DNA from: Thermoplasmata archaeon
GTDB lineage: Archaea; Thermoplasmatota; E2; DHVEG-1; B8-G13
Assembly: GCA_003649745.1 (NCBI GenBank)
Contig: QMST01000048.1
Location: 1-5,292, forward strand
Reading direction: 5' to 3'
Length of the DNA: 5,292 bases
Shown: in pieces, positions 1 to 5,292 of the stretch
How the letters are laid out: every line of letters begins with the position of its first letter
How positions within the stretch are numbered: the first letter of the stretch is position 1
Notes under the pieces: generated by a model
Seen by the model: the letters and a program-made list of their open reading frames with translations, nothing else
Database searches by the model: none
What the model was told of the DNA's origin: nothing
Program-made: the position numbers and the translations under genes

Positions 1-439
1 AATATATGTTGATCAAAATACATTTGATCTATTAAATTCAACCCAAGTTGTAAATCAAATTAAAAATATGAACAAAAAACTAATGGAAGAAAACAAACCT
101 TATATACTAATTGGACCAGGTAGATGGGGGTCAGCAGATCCTTATTTAGGTATCCCTGTGATATGGAGTGATATAGCTGGGGTAAGAGTTATAGTAGAGA
201 CACCATATAAAGAGAGACACATAGATCCCTCTCAAGGATCTCACTTCTTTCATGATATGATGGCATCTAACACATTATATCTCATTACAAAAAGAATTGA
301 AGATGTTAATTGGGAATGGCTTAGAGAGCAAAGAGTAGTTGAGGATACAGAATTTATAAAGCACGTAGAAACACAAAAAGCATTAAAAACAATTGTAGAT
401 GGTAAAATTAGTAAAGGAATTATTATAATAGATGAATAA
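1..439 (+). CDS. PEP/pyruvate-binding-family protein, C-terminal part only (cut by window start)
   Basis: The reading frame is open from base 2 to the TAA at 437-439 and shows 145 C-terminal residues. The ATG at base 68 is internal: the in-frame residues before it (IYVDQNTFDLL...) align with the segment preceding the same motif in the next gene, so the true start lies left of the window. The visible part carries the motif ILIGPGRWGS (residues 35-44 of the visible part), then LGIPV, then DPSQGSHFF. This is the signature C-terminal domain of PEP-synthase-like proteins that have a PPDK-type ATP-grasp domain, as I recall the family. The downstream gene has the same domain (ILIGPGRWGS, LGVPV, GTHFF), so the two are paralogs. 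This copy ends soon after the domain, at IIIIDE, and has no nucleotidyltransferase tail. The ATP-grasp part, if present, is outside the window. Substrate and exact function are unknown; a cytosolic ATP-dependent phosphotransferase role is inferred from the family. The next gene starts 8 bases downstream, so the two are probably one operon. Confidence 0.85.
   Translation, partial: IYVDQNTFDLLNSTQVVNQIKNMNKKLMEENKPYILIGPGRWGSADPYLGIPVIWSDIAGVRVIVETPYKERHIDPSQGSHFFHDMMASNTLYLITKRIEDVNWEWLREQRVVEDTEFIKHVETQKALKTIVDGKISKGIIIIDE
103..129 (+). repeat. 27-bp direct repeat, copy 1 (in upstream paralog)
   Basis: These 27 bases are identical to 2826-2852. They encode ILIGPGRW and part of the following Gly in both paralogous genes. 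Flanking sequence differs at the DNA level, although the encoded domains stay recognisably similar. It is a coding repeat from gene duplication, not a mobile element. Confidence 0.8.
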
Positions 440-444
440 AGGGA
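438..444 (+). promoter_or_regulatory. Ribosome-binding site for the large fusion gene
   Basis: AAAGGGA overlaps the TAA stop of the upstream gene. It lies 3 bases before the ATG at 448 and 9 bases before the in-frame ATG at 454. The second distance is the more usual, so translation may begin at 454, giving a protein shorter by two residues. The placement suggests coupling with translation of the upstream gene. Confidence 0.45.
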
Positions 445-447
445 AAG

Positions 448-3400
448 ATGACCATGAACGAAAAAACCGGCTATTATGGAATAGATGATGCGCTTAAAGA
501 GCGAATAAAAGAATTGAACTGTATCTACAATTTAACTGCAATAATAAAAGATAGGAGTATATCAATTGAGGAAGCATTGCAAAAGATTGTAGATATTATA
601 CCACCTGCCTGGCAATACCCTGATATAACCTGTGCTAGAATAGTAATAGGTGATAAGGAATACAGAACAAAAAATTATAAAAAAACAAAGTGGAGATTAG
701 CAAGCAACATAATATATGATAACAAGAAAATAGGATCAGTCGAGGTCTATTATTTAGAAGAAAAACCAGATGCTCATGAGGGCCCATTTTTGATAGATGA
801 AAGGAGATTATTAGATGCTATATCTGATCTTTTGGGAAGCTATATAGGTGGTACAAGGATTAAAACGAAAAATCATAAAACTGAGAAATTAGAAGAATCC
901 GCTAGCTTACAATCTAAAGAAGAGGAGAAAGGAAAAGAAGACTGGGAAGTAGTGTTGGATATTTTAGTTAAAACAAGTCCAAGAACACTTTTAAGATTTA
1001 CGAGAAAGATGGTTTACTATCTTTATAGATATGAAAATGAAAAAATCAATGCACTTTTGAATAGGATATGTCCAGTTGATAAAAATGCTGCAATTGGGCA
1101 ATGGTGTGGTATAAACATGCCGAATCCAAGACAAAATCTTGACTCTCTCATATATGTCCAAAATCAAATCTTTGAGCTGGCAAAGGAGAGCATACCACGT
1201 GAAGAGCTATCTACAATGTTTCAAGAATGGTTAAAACAAGATAAAGTGCGTCCCCTGCTTTTGTCCTCTCAAAAACCAGGAGTTCCTTTAAGTGAGATTA
1301 TTGAAGAATTAAAGCGATTCTTTGAGAAAGAAGATATAGAAGATGTTCTTTCACCTGAGGACAAAATTACTATTAAGACAGCACTCATTAGAAGATTCTT
1401 TACAGATAGATTAGATTACGTAAACGTTGCAAAAAGATACATTGAGCTTGAAGATTTTGTAAAGATGTTAAATCATACTATAGGCCCAACTCAGGGATCA
1501 GGTAAATTTGGTGGTAAAACATCCGGGGCATTTCTTGCAGAGAAAATATTGAAAGATGAGATGAAAAAAGATGCTGTTTTGAAAGACCTAGCTTATCCAA
1601 AGAGCTGGTACATAACTTCTGATACTCTTCGTAGCTTCATTTACTACAACGATCTAGATGAGGCCTTTTATATAAAATATTTGCCTCCTGAACAGATACG
1701 TCAGGAACAACCATTCCTTGAACAGGTTTTTAAGAACTCAACATTTCCACACGAAATCATTGAAGGTCTCAGGAGAATAATACGTGATTTGGAAGGAAAA
1801 CCAATTATAGTTCGTTCATCTAGCCTTTTAGAAGATAGTTTTGGAGCAGCTTTCTCTGGAAAGTACAAAAGTCTATTTATACCAAACACAGGCTCAGAAG
1901 AAGAAAGATTATATTCATTGATGGATGCAATTGCAGAAGTATATGCATCAACTTTTGGTCCAGATCCTATAGAGTACAGACGTGAGAGAGGACTGCTTGA
2001 TTTTAATGAAGAGATGGGCATTTTAGTTCAGGAAGTGGTTGGAAAGAAGATAGATCATTACTTTTTACCAATCTTTGCTGGGGTAGCTTTCAGTAGAAAC
2101 GAATTCAGTTGGTCCCCGAGGATAAGAAGAGAAGATGGTATGATCAGAATAGTACCTGGCCTTGGTACTAGAGCGGTTGATAGGGTTGTAGACGACTATC
2201 CAATTCTTGTATCACCAAATAGACCTAACATAAGAGTAAATACTTTAGTAAGTGAGCAGGTACAATACTCTCCAAAGTATATGGATGTAATAAATCTTGA
2301 AACAGGTATGTTAGAAACAGTTGATGCAATAGAGTTTTTTAAAAAATATAACAAAGAAATACCACAGTTGAACAACATCGTATCTGTATATAAAAATGAA
2401 AACCTGATGGAACCAAATATTATGACCGATTTTGAAAATGAAAATCTTGTAATAACCTTCAATGGCCTTTTTGAAAAGACAGATTTTCTTGAAAAAATGA
2501 GAAAAGTACTTTTTACTCTTGAAGAAAAGTTAGGAACCCCTGTTGATGTAGAGTTTGCATCAGATGGAGAAAAAATATACATATTGCAATGTAGACCTCA
2601 AAGCCAAGGAAGAGGTATCGAGAGAAAACCAGTTCCATCTAATGTTCCTAAAGATAGAATACTGTTTTCTGCTAATAGATACGTAACAACAGGACATGTA
2701 GAAAATATAGAATATATAGTTTATGTTGTACCAGAAGAGTATGCAAACCTTCCAAATAGAGAAGAAATGCAAAAAATCGCACATATAATAAATGAATTAA
2801 ACAATATTTTACCAAAGAGAAAGTTTATACTAATTGGACCAGGTAGATGGGGCAGCAGAGGAGATATAAGATTAGGAGTTCCAGTTAGATATGGGGATAT
2901 TAAAAATACTTCTCTTCTAGTAGAAGTGGCGAAGGAGAGAGAAGGTTATACACCAGAATTAAGTTTTGGAACGCATTTCTTCCAAGATCTTGTAGAGTCC
3001 AACATAAAATACTTGCCAATATATCCTAATCAAAAAGATGATACTATATACAATGAGGATATTCTCCTGGGAACCGAGAACGAGCTTGAAAAGATATTAC
3101 CTAAATATAAGAAGTACAAAAACGTCGTTAGAGTCATAAAAACATCAAATATTCTAGAAGATAGTACTCTATCAGTAATAATGGATGGAGAGACAAACCA
3201 AGCTCTAGCTTTTTTGAAACCTTTAGATCACTGGCAATGGAGGATGCAAAAAGTCGAGGAATTAAGCAAAGAGTTAGATCCAGAGATCTATGGAATAGAA
3301 GCTATGTATCTAATAGGTAGTACAAAAACGGGAGAAGCAGGACCAGCTAGCGATATAGATCTTTTAATACATTTTAAAGGAACAGAAGAACAAAAGGAAA

Positions 3401-3609
3401 AATTGTTATACCATTTAGAAGAGATAGGTGAAAAACTAGCAAAGGAAAATAAGGAGAGAACAGGAATAGAAACGAAGAACTTACTTGATGTACATATTAT
3501 TACAGAGGAAGATATTAAGAAGAGAACATCTTGGGCAACACATATTTTAACTCCTTATGCAAGTTTAAAGAAGATAGAACTCAAGAAGAGAGAGAATCAA
3601 CATGAATAA
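448..3609 (+). CDS. Multidomain protein: GAF-like, PPDK-type ATP-grasp, RWGS domain and C-terminal nucleotidyltransferase
   Basis: This 1053-residue protein is probably cytosolic; no signal peptide or membrane segment is seen. Residues ~15-135 are a GAF-like sensor region (IPPAWQYPDITCARI, then KIGSVEVYYLEE). A charged linker (~136-165) and a helical region (~166-345, including ALIRRFFTDRLDYVNVAKRY) follow. Residues ~350-718 match the PPDK/PEP-synthase N-terminal ATP-grasp domain: GGK at 355-357, VRSSSLLEDSFGAAFSGKY at 455-473, and VEF...YILQCRP at 701-717, which supplies the usual Glu701, Gln714 and Arg716. Residues ~735-925 are the conserved domain shared with the upstream gene (ILIGPGRWGS 794-803, GTHFF 841-845). 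Residues ~945-1030 are a minimal nucleotidyltransferase with GS (957-958), SDIDL (Asp969, Asp971) and a third acid in LLDVHI (Asp1014). No TIM barrel or classical GGxTSHxAI phosphohistidine motif is present, so it is not a true PEP synthase. The start at 448 could instead be the ATG at 454, which is better spaced from AAAGGGA. Substrate unknown. Confidence 0.9.
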   Translation: MTMNEKTGYYGIDDALKERIKELNCIYNLTAIIKDRSISIEEALQKIVDIIPPAWQYPDITCARIVIGDKEYRTKNYKKTKWRLASNIIYDNKKIGSVEVYYLEEKPDAHEGPFLIDERRLLDAISDLLGSYIGGTRIKTKNHKTEKLEESASLQSKEEEKGKEDWEVVLDILVKTSPRTLLRFTRKMVYYLYRYENEKINALLNRICPVDKNAAIGQWCGINMPNPRQNLDSLIYVQNQIFELAKESIPREELSTMFQEWLKQDKVRPLLLSSQKPGVPLSEIIEELKRFFEKEDIEDVLSPEDKITIKTALIRRFFTDRLDYVNVAKRYIELEDFVKMLNHTIGPTQGSGKFGGKTSGAFLAEKILKDEMKKDAVLKDLAYPKSWYITSDTLRSFIYYNDLDEAFYIKYLPPEQIRQEQPFLEQVFKNSTFPHEIIEGLRRIIRDLEGKPIIVRSSSLLEDSFGAAFSGKYKSLFIPNTGSEEERLYSLMDAIAEVYASTFGPDPIEYRRERGLLDFNEEMGILVQEVVGKKIDHYFLPIFAGVAFSRNEFSWSPRIRREDGMIRIVPGLGTRAVDRVVDDYPILVSPNRPNIRVNTLVSEQVQYSPKYMDVINLETGMLETVDAIEFFKKYNKEIPQLNNIVSVYKNENLMEPNIMTDFENENLVITFNGLFEKTDFLEKMRKVLFTLEEKLGTPVDVEFASDGEKIYILQCRPQSQGRGIERKPVPSNVPKDRILFSANRYVTTGHVENIEYIVYVVPEEYANLPNREEMQKIAHIINELNNILPKRKFILIGPGRWGSRGDIRLGVPVRYGDIKNTSLLVEVAKEREGYTPELSFGTHFFQDLVESNIKYLPIYPNQKDDTIYNEDILLGTENELEKILPKYKKYKNVVRVIKTSNILEDSTLSVIMDGETNQALAFLKPLDHWQWRMQKVEELSKELDPEIYGIEAMYLIGSTKTGEAGPASDIDLLIHFKGTEEQKEKLLYHLEEIGEKLAKENKERTGIETKNLLDVHIITEEDIKKRTSWATHILTPYASLKKIELKKRENQHE
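2826..2852 (+). repeat. 27-bp direct repeat, copy 2 (in large fusion gene)
   Basis: This is the exact match to 103-129, in the same orientation and codon phase. It lies in the codons for residues ~794-802 of the large protein, at the core of the domain shared by the two paralogs. Confidence 0.8.
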
Positions 3610-4444
3610 GCTCTCTTTTTGCATTTTTTAGATCCTCTGTATCAAAGCGAATTAACGCAAGTTCAGGACCATCATGAGCTGCGGAGAAGCTAAATGTTCT
3701 GCCCACCTTCTCCATCCAATTACCGCTCAATCTTGCACTTTCGTGGATATGACCATGAAGTGTTAAAAAGGGCTGCTTTTTTTCAATGAATCGCTTTATT
3801 GCAACACTACCAACATGAACATCTAGGGGTACATTATCTATTTTTTTACCATCAAGGGCAGCCCTATCAAGCATGGATCTGTAAGGGGGTGAATGAAATA
3901 GAAAAATAGTTTTTTCTACAGGAGCATTTTTTGAAAGCTTCTCAAGATCCTTAGATATAGTAGAATAAGTAATTTCATCAGGATCAATTTCTACAGTTCT
4001 AAAACCTTGTTCAGGAGATACGTTGCCAACATCTGTAAATCTTGAAACGTCGTATCTCTCCCAATCTTTAAGTTGAAAAGGAGTAGGTGGTACATAGGAA
4101 TAACCAGTAACAAACAAATACCTAAACCTTACAGTTTTAAAATGTACATAATTAATTAACCCTTCTTTGTCTTTCTCTATGAATACTTTCTCAAAAATCC
4201 TTGGATCGTCATTTCCCATTATTACAAAGAATTTAACTCTTTTACAATCTTTAATTATACTGCCAATCTTAGAAAAAAATTCATTGTCAAGAAACTTTTC
4301 AACAACTATCTCTGTAGAGAATTGATTTGGAAGTAAGTCCCCACCTATAAAAACTCCATCTGGTTTCTCACTCTCTACTATTTTAAACAATGTATCGAAC
4401 TTTGCCTTATTTCCATGAATATCAGAAACAAAGATGCAATTCAA
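3581..4444 (-). CDS. Calcineurin-like metallophosphoesterase
   Basis: This 287-residue protein has the ordered metal-binding motifs of the calcineurin-like phosphoesterase family: SDIHGN at 7-12 (Asp8, His10), GGD at 34-36 (Asp36), GNDDP at 77-81 (Asn78), FHSPP with His184, and HGHIHES at 230-236 (His232, His234). These residues bind a two-metal centre that hydrolyses phosphate esters; the substrate cannot be told from sequence. The usual GNH[DE] motif is GND here, so the His often used as an acid/base is absent. The start is TTG at 4444-4442: an in-frame TGA lies directly upstream (4447-4445), no suitable ATG lies before the SDIHGN motif, and GGTGAG sits 6 bases upstream. No signal peptide is seen, so it is likely cytosolic. 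Its stop codon (TGA at 3583-3581) lies inside the convergent large gene, with a 29-base overlap. The gene upstream is divergent, so this one is probably transcribed alone. Confidence 0.9.
   Translation of the reverse strand: MNCIFVSDIHGNKAKFDTLFKIVESEKPDGVFIGGDLLPNQFSTEIVVEKFLDNEFFSKIGSIIKDCKRVKFFVIMGNDDPRIFEKVFIEKDKEGLINYVHFKTVRFRYLFVTGYSYVPPTPFQLKDWERYDVSRFTDVGNVSPEQGFRTVEIDPDEITYSTISKDLEKLSKNAPVEKTIFLFHSPPYRSMLDRAALDGKKIDNVPLDVHVGSVAIKRFIEKKQPFLTLHGHIHESARLSGNWMEKVGRTFSFSAAHDGPELALIRFDTEDLKNAKRELIHVDSLSS
3583..3629 (+). terminator. Possible terminator at the end of the large gene
   Basis: Bases 3583-3592 can pair with 3611-3620 in a 10-bp stem with one G-U pair, around an 18-base loop that contains the stop codon. 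T runs lie at 3616-3620 and 3624-3629. It fits a weak intrinsic terminator, or the T-tract signal that suffices in archaea. It lies inside the 3' end of the opposing phosphoesterase gene. The stem is AT-rich and the loop is long, so confidence is modest. Confidence 0.4.
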
Positions 4445-4450
4445 TCAATT

Positions 4451-4456
4451 CTCACC
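4451..4456 (-). promoter_or_regulatory. Ribosome-binding site deciding the TTG start of the phosphoesterase
   Basis: On the minus strand GGTGAG is followed by six bases and then TTG. It matches the 3' end of 16S rRNA at a normal distance. Together with the in-frame TGA just upstream of the TTG, it fixes the non-ATG start. Confidence 0.7.
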
Positions 4457-4488
4457 AATTACCTTATTATGTTATCAATAATAATTTT

Positions 4489-4497
4489 TATCATAAA
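4489..4497 (-). promoter_or_regulatory. Candidate archaeal-type TATA box for the phosphoesterase
   Basis: On the minus strand TTTATGATA follows an A-rich stretch (AAAAC) that could act as a BRE. Transcription starting about 25 bases downstream would give a leader of roughly 20 bases holding the GGTGAG site. The call depends on the host being archaeal. No convincing bacterial -35/-10 pair was seen, but the region is so AT-rich that chance matches are likely. Confidence 0.3.
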
Positions 4498-4499
4498 GT

Positions 4500-4507
4500 T
4501 TTAAATA
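4500..4507 (+). promoter_or_regulatory. Candidate archaeal-type TATA box for the nfnA-like gene
   Basis: TTTAAATA is preceded by ATAAAGT, which could be a BRE. A start about 25 bases downstream would fall near base 4530. That excludes the ATG at 4526 and leaves a ~20-base leader with AAGAAGG before the ATG at 4550. This is inference from spacing; it overlaps the candidate promoter of the divergent gene. Confidence 0.35.
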
Positions 4508-4535
4508 ATCCCTGTATTACCAAATATGAATTTTA

Positions 4536-4542
4536 AGAAGGG
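4536..4542 (+). promoter_or_regulatory. Ribosome-binding site for the nfnA-like gene
   Basis: AAGAAGG ends 7 bases before the ATG at 4550. The alternative in-frame ATG at 4526 has no such site upstream. The match supports starting at MYKIVEKKVL, which also looks like the usual N-terminus of this family. Confidence 0.5.
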
Positions 4543-4549
4543 CACAGAT

Positions 4550-5292
4550 ATGTATAAGATAGTAGAAAAAAAGGTTTTATCTGAAAATGTTAAACTAATG
4601 AAAATACATGCACCACTTGTTGCAAAAGAGGCACTAGCTGGGCAATTTGTTATGCTGAGGATACATGAGAACGGTGAACGTATACCGCTTACAATTGTTG
4701 ATTATGATCGTAGTAAGGGGAATGTAACAATCATTTTTATGGAGGTTGGTAAAACAACAAAAGAGCTGGGAAAGATGGAGGTTGGCAACTCAATTTTAAA
4801 CTTCGTGGGTCCGCTAGGGAAACCTTCAGAAATAGAAAAATTTGGCACAGTCGCTTGCGTTGGTGGCGGTGTTGGAATAGCCCCAATTTATCCAATTGTC
4901 AGAGAGTTGAAAAATGCTGGAAATTATGTTATAAGCATATTAGGAGCTCGTAATGAAAAGCTATTGATGCTAGAGAAAGAAATAGGAGACTTTAGTGATG
5001 AAATATATATATGCACAGATGATGGATCTAAAGGTACAAAAGGTTTTGTCAGCGATGTTCTACATAAATTGATCAATGATGGAAAGAAGATTGATATTGT
5101 ATGGGCAATTGGTCCTGTTATCATGATGAAGGTTATCTCTGATTTAACTCGTAAATATAACATAAAAACTATAGTTAGCCTTAATCCTATAATGGTTGAT
5201 GGGACAGGGATGTGCGGTAGTTGCAGAGTAACTGTTGGGGGAGAAACAAAATTTGCATGTGTAGATGGGCCAGAATTTGATGGTCATAAAGT
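4550..5292 (+). CDS. nfnA: NfnA/SudB-type FAD, NAD(P) and [2Fe-2S] electron-transfer subunit, 3' end cut by window
   Basis: The frame is open from ATG 4550 to the window end, giving 247 residues of a family usually about 275-285 long. It belongs to the ferredoxin reductase-like group that includes the small subunit of NADH-dependent ferredoxin:NADP+ oxidoreductase (NfnA), sulfide dehydrogenase SudB and dihydroorotate dehydrogenase subunit PyrK. Visible parts are the FAD-binding motif RIPLTI (44-49), the nucleotide-binding loop GGGVGIAP (105-112), and an iron-sulfur motif MVDGTGMCGSC (215-225) followed by FACVDGPEFDGHK (235-247). Asp217, Cys222, Cys225 and Cys237 fit the one-Asp, three-Cys [2Fe-2S] ligation described for NfnA and argue against PyrK, which uses four Cys. 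NfnA works with NfnB in electron bifurcation between NADH, ferredoxin and NADPH; the partner gene would be expected just beyond the right edge but is not visible. The protein is cytosolic, with no signal peptide. Separating nfnA from sudB is mostly a naming matter here. An ATG at 4526 would add eight residues but lacks a ribosome-binding site. Confidence 0.85.
   Translation, partial: MYKIVEKKVLSENVKLMKIHAPLVAKEALAGQFVMLRIHENGERIPLTIVDYDRSKGNVTIIFMEVGKTTKELGKMEVGNSILNFVGPLGKPSEIEKFGTVACVGGGVGIAPIYPIVRELKNAGNYVISILGARNEKLLMLEKEIGDFSDEIYICTDDGSKGTKGFVSDVLHKLINDGKKIDIVWAIGPVIMMKVISDLTRKYNIKTIVSLNPIMVDGTGMCGSCRVTVGGETKFACVDGPEFDGHK

Noticed and set aside
68..439. A complete small 123-residue gene starting at ATG 68
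   Set aside because: The frame is open to the left edge and the upstream residues align with the paralog's segment before ILIGPGRWGS, so this ATG is internal to a longer gene.
1701..2784. Three minus-strand open frames (within 1701-2021, 2196-2582 and 2560-2784)
   Set aside because: They lie wholly inside the large gene, show no recognisable domain and have low-complexity Ser/Phe/Ile-rich translations typical of antisense shadows.
3244..3609. Internal start (ATG 3244) giving a separate nucleotidyltransferase protein
   Set aside because: GGAGG directly abuts the ATG with no spacing, and the frame is continuous with the large protein, so independent translation is not supported.
448..3609. 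Annotation as phosphoenolpyruvate synthase (ppsA)
   Set aside because: The ATP-grasp domain matches, but the classical phosphohistidine motif and PEP/pyruvate barrel are missing and a nucleotidyltransferase is fused at the C-terminus.
4526..4549. ATG at 4526 as the start of the nfnA-like gene
   Set aside because: It is in frame and adds eight residues, but has no ribosome-binding site, may lie before the transcription start, and the family usually begins at MYKI.
4924..5163. Minus-strand open frame of 79 residues
   Set aside because: It is antisense to the well-supported nfnA-like gene and has no motif.
4550..5292. Annotation as PyrK (dihydroorotate dehydrogenase electron-transfer subunit)
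   Set aside because: PyrK has four Cys ligands, whereas this protein has Asp217 plus three Cys, and no pyrimidine gene is adjacent in the window.

Overview
The window is about 5.3 kb of AT-rich DNA (roughly one third G+C by eye), gene-dense and without introns, so it is prokaryotic. Arginine is mostly AGA and isoleucine is often ATA, a bias common in thermophiles and many archaea. Two upstream regions can be read as archaeal TATA boxes followed by short leaders with a GGTGAG or AAGAAGG ribosome-binding site. No marker gene here settles the domain; an archaeon or a deep-branching anaerobic or thermophilic bacterium are both possible. The ferredoxin:NADP oxidoreductase subunit at the right edge suggests anaerobic metabolism.

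Layout. Bases 1-439 (+) hold the 3' end of a gene of the PEP-synthase-like (PEP/pyruvate-binding) family. Eight bases later, in the same orientation, comes a complete 1053-residue relative (448-3609). It is a multidomain protein: GAF-like sensor region, helical region, PPDK-type ATP-grasp domain, a conserved C-terminal domain shared with the first gene, and a minimal nucleotidyltransferase (MNT) domain at the very C-terminus. It shows neither the classical phosphohistidine-swivel motif nor the PEP/pyruvate TIM barrel of true PEP synthase. A convergent gene on the minus strand (3581-4444) encodes a calcineurin-like metallophosphoesterase; its 3' end overlaps that of the large gene by 29 bases. 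A 105-base AT-rich divergent intergenic region (4445-4549) then precedes the gene for an NfnA/SudB-type FAD/NAD(P)-binding, [2Fe-2S] electron-transfer subunit (from 4550, running off the right edge).

How the parts relate. The first two genes look like a tandem duplication whose copies have diverged at the C-terminus, and they are probably cotranscribed. The phosphoesterase and the NfnA-like gene share a divergent promoter region but have no evident functional link. The most unusual item is the large fusion protein, which joins a sensor-like region, an ATP-grasp phosphotransfer domain and a nucleotidyltransferase in one chain and whose substrate cannot be read from sequence. No RNA genes, CRISPR arrays, insertion sequences or other mobile elements were seen.
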